A stretch of 64,000 bases of DNA, taken from QIJE01 sp048541835 (lineage in GTDB: Bacteria; SZUA-79; Acidulodesulfobacterales; Acidulodesulfobacteraceae). The stretch is from positions 62,001 to 126,000 of the forward strand of contig NZ_JBLEOY010000002.1 of NCBI RefSeq assembly GCF_048541835.1. The letters run 5' to 3'. The notes beneath the pieces were generated by a model. That model did not search any database. It saw only the letters and a program-made list of their open reading frames with translations, and was not told the origin of the DNA. The first letter of the stretch is position 1; every line of letters begins with the position of its first letter. Both the position numbers and the translations under genes were made by a program. Below, in pieces: positions 55,573 to 64,000 of this stretch.

Positions 55573-55956
55573 TCAGACTAAATATTCTATGAGTTCTATC
55601 ATAATGCCATTAGGGTCGTTAAGAAAAGCAATTTTCATACTTTTGTCCATGGAATAAAAGGGTTCTTTTGAAAAAGTCACCCCGTTCTCCTTAATGCTTT
55701 TCGCATCCCTATCTATATCATCCGTCATGAAAGCAAAATGGGCGAAAGAGTTTTCGCATTGGGCAAGCCGTTTCGGATTATCCTCCGCTATAAGTTCTAT
55801 TTCAAAGCCGGTAGTAATATCCTTCAGGAAAACCAACGTAGTCCTATGAGCCTCTATATATCTCTTTTCACGCACTATCAGTCCAAAGACCTTGACATAA
55901 AAATCTATAGATTTGCTCAAATTTCCGGTTCTTATTGCAGAGTGAATAAATTTCAT
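55573..55956 (-). CDS. gloA: glyoxalase I-like (lactoylglutathione lyase family) protein
   Basis: The 127-residue protein fits the VOC superfamily: FIHSAIRTGNLSKSIDFYVK with metal ligand His5, GFEIELIAED with Glu, FAHFAFMTDDID with His, and PNGIMIELIEY with the last Glu. All four metal-ligand positions are present, so glyoxalase I activity (methylglyoxal detoxification) is plausible, although thiol use is unknown. It is 11 nt downstream of the RmlC-like gene on the same strand, so the two are cotranscribed. Confidence 0.82.
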   Translation of the reverse strand: MKFIHSAIRTGNLSKSIDFYVKVFGLIVREKRYIEAHRTTLVFLKDITTGFEIELIAEDNPKRLAQCENSFAHFAFMTDDIDRDAKSIKENGVTFSKEPFYSMDKSMKIAFLNDPNGIMIELIEYLV

Positions 55957-55967
55957 TTAACCGCCTT

Positions 55968-56450
55968 TTAATCAAATATAAAAATAGTATCGATGTCGCT
56001 TTCGTGTCTTATTTCATCAACCGGCTCTTTTTTACTTTTTCCCGCATACAGCTTGTTTGCGGCATTAATTACCAGACCGTTTTTTTCGCCGATATTTTTG
56101 TAAGCGTGAACTATACCGGGAGGAACTATAAGTGCGGCAGGTGTATTTTCTCCAAGAAACAGCACGGTTTTATGAAGATAAGTAGGCGAGTCTTTTCTAT
56201 TGTCCCATAATATAATTTTAAAGTCAGACGGCCCCAGGAAACAAAAATAATCCGTTTGGCAGGTATGCTCGTGAGGTCCCCTTTTGATATTCGGCATGGT
56301 AAGAGATATGTATGCCATTTCAGGAAAGGCAGATTTATCTATCTCGTCGTTTCTATAAAGCTCGGCAAGCCAGCCCCTTTCGTCGACATGCTTTTTAATG
56401 TGCCTAATAAATACATCGTTAATTTCGGCTATTTTGAAACTAAAATCCAT
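55968..56450 (-). CDS. dTDP-4-dehydrorhamnose 3,5-epimerase-like cupin
   Basis: The 160-residue protein has the RmlC core: VDERGWLAELYRNDEI, MPNIKRGPHEHTCQTDYFCF with the R-G-x-H-x-H motif, KIILWDNR, and IVPPGIVHAYKNIGEKNGLV. True RmlC proteins are about 180 residues with H and Y catalytic residues; here the first catalytic His is kept in GPHEH, but the Tyr is not certain. A role in nucleotide-sugar modification for surface glycans is likely. No other rhamnose genes are nearby. Confidence 0.8.
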   Translation of the reverse strand: MDFSFKIAEINDVFIRHIKKHVDERGWLAELYRNDEIDKSAFPEMAYISLTMPNIKRGPHEHTCQTDYFCFLGPSDFKIILWDNRKDSPTYLHKTVLFLGENTPAALIVPPGIVHAYKNIGEKNGLVINAANKLYAGKSKKEPVDEIRHESDIDTIFIFD

Positions 56451-56672
56451 TTAAATTTGATTTATTTACATTAAATTATTTTGGTGAAACAATTAAATAA
56501 AAACATTATTGGGTTACAGTATATGCTATTGAATTTTTAATTTCAAGCGAACGAACAAGAGCGAAGAGGATCGGGTTCGGAATATAGTCTTAGAACATCA
56601 AACACAAAAATTTTACGAATAATGATATAATTACAAATTAATAGCCGATAATTATTTACTGGAAATTAAGAC

Positions 56673-57239
56673 ATGAAGAGAAGAAGGGGCTTTACCCTGG
56701 TCGAAATGATAATGGTGATTATTCTTCTGGGAGTTTTAGGTATTCTCGGGACGACAGGTCTTAATTCGGCGGTTTCGGGGGATAGGGGCATGTATGAGAA
56801 ACAGCTTCAATCCGCGATCAGGTATGCCCAAAATTATGCAATGAGCCATTTTACGTATACCGCCGTCGTATTTTCCGTTTCGGGATCAAATCCTTCCTGC
56901 GTTCTGGGTGGTAGTGGCGCAAGCTATTCCGGTTATGCCGTGTGTGCCTGCAATCCTGCCACAGATAAACCCGAACCGCTTCCAAACCCGCTGGCGCAAA
57001 CGACGGATAATTTTTACGTTGCCATGAATTACGGCATAAATTATAAAATAAGTACCGACTATAATTATATTGCTTTTAATTCCGCAGGGGAACCGGGGAC
57101 ATTCGGCAAGGATATATGCTCTGATTTTACGCCGTCCGATAAAACGATACATTCATCTTTCGGTGTTTCGTCGTCCAATTTAACCTTTTATATCTATCCG
57201 ATAACCGGCCTTGTGAGCTATAACGGGAATTTGCAGTAG
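56673..57239 (+). CDS. type IV pilin-like protein, GspH/FimT type
   Basis: The 188-residue protein has a short basic leader and a class III cleavage site: RRRGFTLVEMIMVIILLGVL (Gly-Phe cut, Glu at +5). The C-terminal domain starts GDRGMYEKQLQSAIRYAQNY, the GspH/FimT N-terminal pattern, and contains four Cys in pairs (SNPSC, YAVCAC, KDIC). It probably completes the minor-pilin set encoded 11-17 kb away at 39.4-45.4 kb, where no FimT/FimU gene is present. The ATG is preceded by only a weak site (GGAAATTAAG). Confidence 0.85.
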   Translation: MKRRRGFTLVEMIMVIILLGVLGILGTTGLNSAVSGDRGMYEKQLQSAIRYAQNYAMSHFTYTAVVFSVSGSNPSCVLGGSGASYSGYAVCACNPATDKPEPLPNPLAQTTDNFYVAMNYGINYKISTDYNYIAFNSAGEPGTFGKDICSDFTPSDKTIHSSFGVSSSNLTFYIYPITGLVSYNGNLQ

Positions 57240-57330
57240 TTTTTATTATATTAAAAAGGTTCACAAATTAATCTACGAATGGTATAATGAGCAAAATAAT
57301 TTTTAAAAATACTAAGGAGGGATTTAATCT

Positions 57331-57675
57331 ATGAAAAGCCTTAAAAACCTTAAAATTTTAGCACTTCGGATTTCTTTATCTATTCTTGCTATTTCCTTGA
57401 TTATACCCGTTTTTTCAGGTATATCTTTTGCCAAATTCTATTGTCCGCTTGGATATTCTTATAACTCAAAAATACATCTTTGCGTCGGAAAGAAGGGCTT
57501 GAAAGGGTACAACGCTATTCCTTCCACTAAAATAAACGTGGTTAAAGAAAAAAACCGTACCTATACATGTCCGAACGGATATGTATATTCAAAGAAAATG
57601 CAACTTTGCGAAGGTACGGGGCATTTTAAGGGAAACACCGCTCAGCCGACCGTTGAACCTATTGTGCAAAAGTAA
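57331..57675 (+). CDS. small exported protein with two CP(L/N)GY repeats
   Basis: The 114-residue protein has a Sec signal peptide (about 1-35, ending ISFA). The mature part has two copies of a short repeat: CPLGYSYNSKIHLCVG and CPNGYVYSKKMQLCEG, each with two Cys 11 residues apart, so each probably forms a disulfide-closed hairpin. AAGGAGG precedes the ATG. The exported protein at 677-922 has the related motif CPDGFYVGG. The function is unknown; it may be a periplasmic or surface protein. Confidence 0.8.
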   Translation: MKSLKNLKILALRISLSILAISLIIPVFSGISFAKFYCPLGYSYNSKIHLCVGKKGLKGYNAIPSTKINVVKEKNRTYTCPNGYVYSKKMQLCEGTGHFKGNTAQPTVEPIVQK

Positions 57676-57736
57676 TCTATAATTTAAAAAAAATAGGAAA
57701 AAATCAAAATTAACAACGCCAAAGCGTTAAAAATAA

Positions 57737-58741
57737 ATGAATATTATTGCGATATTGAGGTCGAAAGAGATGTTCGGCATTTTAAAGCCGTATCTTCCAG
57801 GACATAATATTGCTCATTATACCGATAAAAAAGATTTTCTGGATGATATCAAAGATGCCGGTCATAAAAATTTATCGGTTTTAGCGGATGATTTAATATT
57901 AATCGTTAATGCGGGAATAGAGATCGATAAAGACGTTTTGTCGTTTGCCGGGATCAAGCTGATTCAGCAGTTCGGTGTCGGCTATGAGAATGTTGATATA
58001 GATTATGCTTCTGAAAAAGGGATACCCGTATTTAATACCCCGACGGCAGGAACATATAACGCCGTTTCCGTTGCGGAACTTACTCTATTTTTTATTATTG
58101 CACTTGCGAGGGATTATAACGGTTGTATAAATGCTATTAATCACGGCGTTGCCAATCAGCCGATGGGTAGCAGCATCTTCGGGAAGAAATTCGGAATTGT
58201 CGGGCTCGGCGGGGTGGGGCTTGAAATCGTCAGATTATTAAAAGTCACAGGAGGCGAGATTTACGGTCTAAAGCATAACAAGCCCGCAGACGATTATGCC
58301 AAAAACCTCGGAATTAAGTTTGCAGGAACGATAGATAACGATTTTAAATATATGTTATCGCTTGTGGATTATGTTATTCTTGCCGTTCCTTTAGAAAAAA
58401 ATACGGAAAATCTCATTAACGATGAAACCGTGGACTTGATGAAGACCGGCTCGTACATTATAAATACCGGAAGAGCGGGATTGATTAAAAAAAGCTCTCT
58501 TATAAATGGATTAAAAAGCGGTAAAATAAAAGGGGCGGGTCTTGACGTGTATTGGAAAGAACCCGTACATATAAGCGATGAAATATTTCATTTTAACGTT
58601 ATTGCTACGCCGCATATAGGCGGAGCGACGTATGAATCTATCGGAGATATTTCGCGCATGTGTGCCGAAAATATAACCGGCTGGCTTGAAAAAGGGGATT
58701 TAACAAACTGCGTGAATAAGGATTTAATTACAAAAAACTAA
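57737..58741 (+). CDS. D-2-hydroxyacid dehydrogenase family protein
   Basis: The 334-residue protein belongs to the SerA/phosphoglycerate-dehydrogenase-like family. LIQQFGVGYENVDIDYASEK and PVFNTPTAGTYNAVSVAELT form the substrate domain; the NAD-binding loop is GIVGLGGVGLEIVRLL (about 151-166); IINTGRAGLIKKSSLINGLK and VIATPHIGGATYES provide the catalytic Arg and His regions. The exact substrate (phosphoglycerate, glyoxylate or other) cannot be read from the sequence. It is 11 nt upstream of ileS, probably in the same operon. Confidence 0.88.
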   Translation: MNIIAILRSKEMFGILKPYLPGHNIAHYTDKKDFLDDIKDAGHKNLSVLADDLILIVNAGIEIDKDVLSFAGIKLIQQFGVGYENVDIDYASEKGIPVFNTPTAGTYNAVSVAELTLFFIIALARDYNGCINAINHGVANQPMGSSIFGKKFGIVGLGGVGLEIVRLLKVTGGEIYGLKHNKPADDYAKNLGIKFAGTIDNDFKYMLSLVDYVILAVPLEKNTENLINDETVDLMKTGSYIINTGRAGLIKKSSLINGLKSGKIKGAGLDVYWKEPVHISDEIFHFNVIATPHIGGATYESIGDISRMCAENITGWLEKGDLTNCVNKDLITKN

Positions 58742-58752
58742 ATGGGATTATT

Positions 58753-61554
58753 ATGGATTACAAAGATTCGTTGAACCTTCCGAAGACCGATTTTCCGATG
58801 AAGGCAAATTTAAAAGTTACCGAAGAAAAACTTCTTAAAGAGTGGGGAGAAAGCGAACTCTACAAAAATATTTATGAACATACGAAGAATAGTAAAAAGA
58901 AATTTATTCTTCACGACGGACCGCCGTATGCAAATGGTCATATTCACATAGGGACGGCTTTAAACAAGATTTTAAAAGATATAATAGTTCGGTTTAAATT
59001 AATGTCCGGATTTCATGTTCCGTTTATACCGGGGTGGGATTGTCACGGGCTTCCGATAGAACATAACGTAGATAAGACTTTAGAATCCAAAGATTCTATT
59101 GCTAAAAACGAAAAGAGAAAGCTGTGTCGCAAATATGCCGCCAAGTTTGTGGATATTCAGAGGGCTGAATTTAAGAGATTGGGAAGTATCGGAAGATATG
59201 ACAGCCCTTATCTTACCATGGACTATTCCTATGAGGCGAATACAGTCAGGAAATTAGCTGATTTCGTCAAGAACGGAGGGCTTTATAAGGCAAATAAGCC
59301 TATATATTGGTGTTCATCCTGTAAAACCGCACTTGCGGAGGCAGAAGTAGAATATGCCGAAAGGGTATCCCCTTCGGTTTATATAAAATTTAGAATTAAA
59401 TCCGATTTAAATAATATTATTGATTGTACCGAAATAGGCGATAAGGATATTTTTGCCGTAATCTGGACGACGACACCATGGACTATTCCGTCGAACCTTG
59501 CGATTTCGTTAAACCCCGACTTCGAATATTATTTTATAGATAACGGAAAGGATATTTTTATTCTTGAAGAAAGTCTTTCCAAAGAATTAATGGAAAAATT
59601 CGGGTATCAAGATTACAAGGTCGTAGCAAAAACGCAGGGTAAAAATTTAGAAAATAAAATTGCCGCTCACCCATTTATAGAGAGGGATTCTATTTTAATA
59701 TTAGGCTCTCATGTCAAGAAAGATACCGGAACCGGGCTTGTTCATACGGCTCCGGGCCATGGGGACGACGATTATGCCGTAGGGCTTAAATATAATCTTC
59801 CGGCCTATGCTCCGGTTAACGATGAAGGCAGGTTTCTGAATGACGTAGATACTTTTGCGGGGATGCACGTATTTGAAGCTAATCCTTATGTGATCGAAAA
59901 GCTTAAAGACGTCGGGGCGCTGATTTTAGAAGGAAAAATAGAACATTCATATCCTCACTGCTGGCGGTGTAGCAGACCCGTTATTTTGAGGTCGACCAAA
60001 CAATGGTTTATTTCTATGGATATAAATTCTTTGAGGGACAAATCCCTTAAAGAATTGGAAAACGTCAGGTGGATTCCTAAATGGGGCATAGATAGGATTT
60101 CGGGTATGCTTGAAACGAGGCCTGATTGGTGTGTCTCAAGACAGAGATCGTGGGGTGTTCCAATAACGGCATTTTGCTGCAAAAATTGCGGAGAAGCATT
60201 TATAGATTATGATATTTTTCTTAAAATAGCCAACGAATTTGAAAAATACGGAGCGGATTTATGGTTTGAAAAACCGGTAGATTATTTTTTAAATTTAAGT
60301 GAAAAAGAGGTTAAATGCAAAAAGTGCGGTTCGAAAGAATTTGAAAAGGAAGAGGATATACTTGACGTATGGTTTGACAGCGGAGTCAGTTATTTCTGCG
60401 TGTTGAAAAGCGATGAGGAAGTAAAAGATATCGGTTTTCCGGCAGATTTATACCTTGAGGGTTCGGATCAGCATAGAGGCTGGTTTCATTCAAGTCTTCT
60501 GATAGGAGTAGGAACAGATGACGGCGCACCCTATAAAACCGTTCTCACGCATGGATTTGTTGTCGATAGTTCCGGTAAAAAGATGTCTAAGTCGTTGGGT
60601 AACGTTATAAGCCCCGATGAAATTATAAACAAATATGGAGCCGATATATTAAGATTATGGGTTGCATCTGAGGATTATAGAAACGACATGAGGATATCTA
60701 CCGAGATATTGCAGAGGCTTTCGGAGGGATACAGAAAGATAAGAAATACACTGCGTTTTATGCTTGGCAATCTATATGATTTCGATGAGAATATAAATTC
60801 GATTAAATACGAAAATATTGCAGAATTGGATAAATATGCGTTGCACAGATTGACATTGCTCTCTCAGAATATTTTAAAATATTACGAAAATTATGATTTT
60901 CATCAGGTATACCATGGCATATACAAGTTTCTTATTGAATTTTCTTCTTTCTATATTGATATCGTTAAAGATACGCTCTATACGGAAGGGAAGGATTCGA
61001 TTAAAAGAAGGGCCGTTCAAACCGTGATGCATTTTGCTTTAAATATTTTTATAAAGTTCCTGTCCCCAATAATACCGTTCAGTACATCGGAAGCATGGGG
61101 ATACTTCAAAAAGGGAGAAAAGCGGGAAAATATTTTTTTTGAAAAATTTGACGAACCTGATGAAAATTTAGTTAATTTTGATATTGAAGAAAAATTCGAT
61201 AGATTGATAGGCATAAGGGGCATTGTTTTATCCGCGCTTGAAAAGGCAAGGAATGATAAGATTATAGGCAGTTCGCTTGAAGCTATGGTCATTTTAAACG
61301 CGAACAGCAGGGATTATGACTTATTGAGCGGGTTAGACGGCGAAGATTTAAAGGATTTGCTCATAGTATCTGGTGTCGTCTTGCAAAAAAACAGTACGCT
61401 GAATGTAGATATTACGGAAGCGGCAGTAGAAAAAGCAGGCGGAGAAAAATGCGCAAGGTGTTGGAAATATGATGTCAGCGTAGGGAGCCATTCCGATTAT
61501 ACAGATGTATGTGATAGGTGCAGCGGCGTGCTTGCAAATTCTCATGCAATATAA
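58753..61554 (+). CDS. ileS: isoleucyl-tRNA synthetase
   Basis: The 933-residue class I synthetase charges tRNA-Ile. HIGH motif: PPYANGHIHIGTALNK (about 57-72). The editing domain includes FAVIWTTTPWTIPSNLAISL and GTGLVHTAPGHGDDDY. KMSKS is at 610-614 (SGKKMSKSLGN). The C-terminal zinc module CARCWKY...CDRCSG matches bacterial IleRS of the type with a single C-terminal Zn finger; there is also an internal CKKCGS. The length is typical. The frame is intact. Confidence 0.97.
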   Translation: MDYKDSLNLPKTDFPMKANLKVTEEKLLKEWGESELYKNIYEHTKNSKKKFILHDGPPYANGHIHIGTALNKILKDIIVRFKLMSGFHVPFIPGWDCHGLPIEHNVDKTLESKDSIAKNEKRKLCRKYAAKFVDIQRAEFKRLGSIGRYDSPYLTMDYSYEANTVRKLADFVKNGGLYKANKPIYWCSSCKTALAEAEVEYAERVSPSVYIKFRIKSDLNNIIDCTEIGDKDIFAVIWTTTPWTIPSNLAISLNPDFEYYFIDNGKDIFILEESLSKELMEKFGYQDYKVVAKTQGKNLENKIAAHPFIERDSILILGSHVKKDTGTGLVHTAPGHGDDDYAVGLKYNLPAYAPVNDEGRFLNDVDTFAGMHVFEANPYVIEKLKDVGALILEGKIEHSYPHCWRCSRPVILRSTKQWFISMDINSLRDKSLKELENVRWIPKWGIDRISGMLETRPDWCVSRQRSWGVPITAFCCKNCGEAFIDYDIFLKIANEFEKYGADLWFEKPVDYFLNLSEKEVKCKKCGSKEFEKEEDILDVWFDSGVSYFCVLKSDEEVKDIGFPADLYLEGSDQHRGWFHSSLLIGVGTDDGAPYKTVLTHGFVVDSSGKKMSKSLGNVISPDEIINKYGADILRLWVASEDYRNDMRISTEILQRLSEGYRKIRNTLRFMLGNLYDFDENINSIKYENIAELDKYALHRLTLLSQNILKYYENYDFHQVYHGIYKFLIEFSSFYIDIVKDTLYTEGKDSIKRRAVQTVMHFALNIFIKFLSPIIPFSTSEAWGYFKKGEKRENIFFEKFDEPDENLVNFDIEEKFDRLIGIRGIVLSALEKARNDKIIGSSLEAMVILNANSRDYDLLSGLDGEDLKDLLIVSGVVLQKNSTLNVDITEAAVEKAGGEKCARCWKYDVSVGSHSDYTDVCDRCSGVLANSHAI

Positions 61555-61585
61555 GATATAATTAATATAACGATAATACTTGATT

Positions 61586-62380
61586 ATGAAAAAAAAGATA
61601 ATTGCCGCAAATTTTAAAATGAATAAAACAAATCGAGATATAGAGGAATATTTCAATACTTTTGTGAACAACATGAATGAATTTAAAGGCAAAGGTCTTT
61701 TTGAGAATATAGGTTTAAATTCAGAAGCCGTTTTTGCTACTCCGTGTACCTCGCTTTGTGAATCTTATAAAATTATAAAGCCTTACGGAGACTTCATAAA
61801 ACTTTCCGCCCAGGATATTTATTTTGAAAAGAATGGGGCATATACCGGAGAAATTTCCATAGATATGATTAAGGACTGTGGTTGCGAATATGCAATAGTT
61901 GGACATTCTGAAAGACGCCGGATTTTTAATGAAACCGATGAAACGATAGCAAAAAAAATGAGCGCTGTTTATAGTAGCGAAGGGGTAACTCCAATATTAT
62001 GTGTCGGGGAAAACAAAGAGGTGAGAGAAAAAGATATGCAGTACGATTTTGTGAAAAAGCAACTGAAAACCGACCTTGAGCCGCTAAAAGCAAAAAGCGG
62101 AAAAGTTTATTCTTTAATAATCGCCTATGAGCCCGTCTGGGCAATCGGAACGGATCTGCCGATCAGACCGGAAGACGGCGATAAGATGCATAGGTTTATA
62201 TACGATTATGTTCGTTCAAATTACGAGGTTGATGAATTAAGAATTATATACGGCGGTAGCGTTAAGGAATCAAATATAAAAGAGTTGATGGATGAGCCCT
62301 ATATAAACGGCGTATTAGTGGGCGGAGCAAGTTTAGACCCCTCCGTTTTTTTAAATATCGTCAGACTCTCCAACGCTTAA
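61586..62380 (+). CDS. tpiA: triosephosphate isomerase
   Basis: The enzyme interconverts dihydroxyacetone phosphate and glyceraldehyde 3-phosphate. Catalytic motifs: AANFKMNK (Asn and Lys), CEYAIVGHSERRRIF (His), IIAYEPVWAIGT (Glu) and the phosphate-binding IIYGGSVKESN and LVGGASL. I chose ATG 61586, since the TTG two codons earlier adds nothing. At 264 residues it is slightly longer than usual, with an insertion near residues 25-45. It follows ileS closely. Confidence 0.96.
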   Translation: MKKKIIAANFKMNKTNRDIEEYFNTFVNNMNEFKGKGLFENIGLNSEAVFATPCTSLCESYKIIKPYGDFIKLSAQDIYFEKNGAYTGEISIDMIKDCGCEYAIVGHSERRRIFNETDETIAKKMSAVYSSEGVTPILCVGENKEVREKDMQYDFVKKQLKTDLEPLKAKSGKVYSLIIAYEPVWAIGTDLPIRPEDGDKMHRFIYDYVRSNYEVDELRIIYGGSVKESNIKELMDEPYINGVLVGGASLDPSVFLNIVRLSNA

Positions 62381-62430
62381 TGTTTGCGGGATATGTTATT
62401 TAACAAAAAAAATAAAAGGGAGGTATCCAA

Positions 62431-62760
62431 ATGAAGTATGTCATTCAGTTCACAAACGGAACGATAATGCCGGGTCTTTTAATTAACGTGATTAAAAACA
62501 TAAGCGCAATTGACGAAACGGAAGAGGTAAACGTCGTAATGTTCGGTCCCTCCGTCGTTTCGTTTCTTCACCATTCTAAGCTTAAAGAACAGTTAAAAGC
62601 CGTTATTACGAATAAGGTAAATGTTTTTGTTTGCCGTAACGCGATGAATATGTTTGAACTTAAGGATGGGGATATTCCGGATTATGCCCGGGTAGTTCCC
62701 GCCGGTGTGGAAAAAATCGCCAAACTTTCCAAGGAAGGCTGTACCTATATAGCCCTATAA
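62431..62760 (+). CDS. DsrE-family protein
   Basis: The 109-residue protein fits the DsrE/DsrF-like fold: KYVIQFTNGTIMPGLLINVI, EEVNVVMFGPSVVSFLHH, NKVNVFVCRNAMNMFELKDG and VVPAGVEKIAKLSKEGCTYI. The Cys of VCRNAM is in the position used by sulfur-carrying DsrE relatives. Such proteins bind or transfer sulfur, but many are uncharacterised. GGGAGG precedes the ATG. It sits between tpiA and hisS with short gaps. Confidence 0.85.
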   Translation: MKYVIQFTNGTIMPGLLINVIKNISAIDETEEVNVVMFGPSVVSFLHHSKLKEQLKAVITNKVNVFVCRNAMNMFELKDGDIPDYARVVPAGVEKIAKLSKEGCTYIAL

Positions 62761-62782
62761 AATTAAGTCAAATTATTTATTT

Positions 62783-64000
62783 ATGAATAGACCCGTGCAA
62801 CCCCCAAAGGGTACGAGAGATTTTCTACCGGAAGAAATGTTATTGAGAGGAAGGGTTATTGAGACCCTGAGGGAGTGCTTTGCGCTTTACGGTTTTATCG
62901 AGATAGATTCTCCGGTTTTTGAATATTTTGAGCTTCTTTCAAGGAAATGCGGCAGTGAAATAGAAAAAGAGATATATACTTTCGATGATAAGGCTAAAAG
63001 AAAGTTGGGATTAAGGTTTGAGTTTACTTCTCCGCTGGGAAGGTATTATGCGGCTAATCGCAGCAGACTTGTCAAGCCGTTCAAAAGATACGTAATCGGC
63101 AAAGTCTATAGATACGAAAATACGCAGGCGGGAAGATATAGGGAGTTTTATCAGGCGGACGCCGACATAATAGGCTCTTATTCGATGAACGTAGAGCTTG
63201 AACTGTTAAATTTAGCAATTTTTACCTTGTCTAAATTAGGATTCGGTGATTACGAAATTTTTATCAACGACAGAAAGATACTCGACGGAATTGTTAATGC
63301 CGCAGGAATCGGAGAAGATAAAAAAGACGCAGCACTTCGCGCGGTAGATAAAATGGCAAAAATAGGGGGACAAGGGGTAATAAAGGAGTTCGAGGAAAAC
63401 GGTATAGCAGAGGATAGTTATAAGTCTTTTATGGAATTTATTGAATTAGATAAAGACCTGAGTGATATGGAAAAACTATCTGCTTTAGGCGGACGCATTA
63501 ACGCCGCTGTTAAGGACGAATTTATTAAAAATAAAGCCGTAGAAGGAATAGATGAACTTTTATCAATACTGAAAAATGCAGAAGCAATAGGCTTAGACTT
63601 TATAACGTATGACCCTCTTTTAGTCAGGGGGCTTGGGTATTACACGGGGCCTATTTTTGAAATCAAATCTAAAGATGTAAGTATCGGCAGTTTCGCCGCC
63701 GGCGGAAGATACGATAATTTAGTCGAATTATACGGCGCCCGTCCGGAAGGCGCTTGCGGGATATCCTTTGGCGTAGAAAGAATAATAGATATCATAAAGG
63801 AGAGGGATGGAAAAACACTTAAGTCGCAGGCTTCCCCCATAAAATTATATGTTATTTATTTAAGCGAAGACGAACGGTCGTATGCTTATAGGAATGCCGA
63901 AGCACTTCGTTTAAACGGAATAAATACCGAATTATGCATCTCTAGCCGGCCCAATATCGGAAAAGAGATAAAATATGCCGATAAAAAAGGGATAGAATAT
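62783..64000 (+). CDS. hisS: histidyl-tRNA synthetase (5' part; runs off the right edge)
   Basis: The frame opens at ATG 62783 and remains open to the window end (406 codons). Class II motifs: PPKGTRDFLPEEMLLR at the start, motif 1 region YGFIEIDSPVFEYFEL, motif 2 with KPFKRYVIGKVYRYENTQAG and YREFYQADADIIGS, the HisA-type signature VRGLGYYTGPIFEI, and motif 3 SFGVERIIDII. The anticodon-binding domain begins near KLYVIYLS and is cut by the window edge. The segment LRFEFTSPLGRYYAANR varies from the usual LRPE(G/M)T, and a direct comparison would show whether this is an atypical branch. Confidence 0.93.
   Translation, partial: MNRPVQPPKGTRDFLPEEMLLRGRVIETLRECFALYGFIEIDSPVFEYFELLSRKCGSEIEKEIYTFDDKAKRKLGLRFEFTSPLGRYYAANRSRLVKPFKRYVIGKVYRYENTQAGRYREFYQADADIIGSYSMNVELELLNLAIFTLSKLGFGDYEIFINDRKILDGIVNAAGIGEDKKDAALRAVDKMAKIGGQGVIKEFEENGIAEDSYKSFMEFIELDKDLSDMEKLSALGGRINAAVKDEFIKNKAVEGIDELLSILKNAEAIGLDFITYDPLLVRGLGYYTGPIFEIKSKDVSIGSFAAGGRYDNLVELYGARPEGACGISFGVERIIDIIKERDGKTLKSQASPIKLYVIYLSEDERSYAYRNAEALRLNGINTELCISSRPNIGKEIKYADKKGIEY

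Overview
The window looks like a chromosome segment from a low-GC, Gram-negative-type (diderm) bacterium. It carries type IV pilus minor pilins with PilY1, a large membrane GGDEF protein, a Wzm/Wzt-type polysaccharide export remnant, an AmmeMemoRadiSam radical-SAM enzyme, an MtrA-like/DUF4346 protein and a DsrE-family protein. This fits an uncultured anaerobic or sulfur-cycling lineage such as the Sva0485/Acidulodesulfobacterales group, but that placement is a guess from gene content; there is no rRNA to test it.

Bases 1-38.6 kb are accessory and heavily decayed. From 1.0 to 16.8 kb a surface-glycan island is framed by two 510-bp, internally deleted IS256-family elements in inverted orientation. 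It encodes APS kinase, half of a CysQ phosphatase, two PAPS-type sulfotransferases plus a fragment of a third, a Wzm remnant and Wzt, glycosyltransferases and methyltransferases, which together suggest a sulfated exported polysaccharide. Many members are broken by stops or frameshifts. Two gene chimeras (cysQ'-'hflX, and lipoprotein'-'wzm) show that a block of unrelated chromosome replaced the region between cysQ and wzm. A broken PIN-like gene and a broken DarTG toxin-antitoxin pair lie in the same island.

From 17 to 32.4 kb lies a defence-type island: a ruined caspase-like gene, an RHH/RelE toxin-antitoxin pair, tyrosine-recombinase 3' ends with hairpins that bracket a restriction-modification remnant, a GHKL ATPase with a putative PD-(D/E)XK domain, a DUF2130 protein, a helicase-nuclease related to type III restriction subunits, then a graveyard (RhuM, bacterioferritin, endonuclease IV, transposase, Fic), and a second GHKL ATPase fused to a DUF3883-type nuclease-like domain. 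The two GHKL-nuclease fusions are the best candidates for a poorly described system.

From 32.6 to 35.9 kb an intact two-gene glycogen/alpha-glucan operon (GT4 glycosyltransferase plus debranching enzyme) interrupts the debris. A further scrap zone (36.4-38.5 kb) holds HigBA and fragments of HsdS, RhuM, a serine recombinase and a tyrosine recombinase.

From 38.7 kb to the end the sequence is orderly core genome: ssb, a pilVWX-pilY1 operon, plsC, ribonuclease J, a diguanylate cyclase, amrS, tRNA-Gln(CTG), an MtrA-like protein, glyoxalase, an RmlC-like cupin, a detached GspH/FimT-type pilin, a 2-hydroxyacid dehydrogenase, ileS, tpiA, a DsrE-family gene and the 5' part of hisS, which runs off the right edge.
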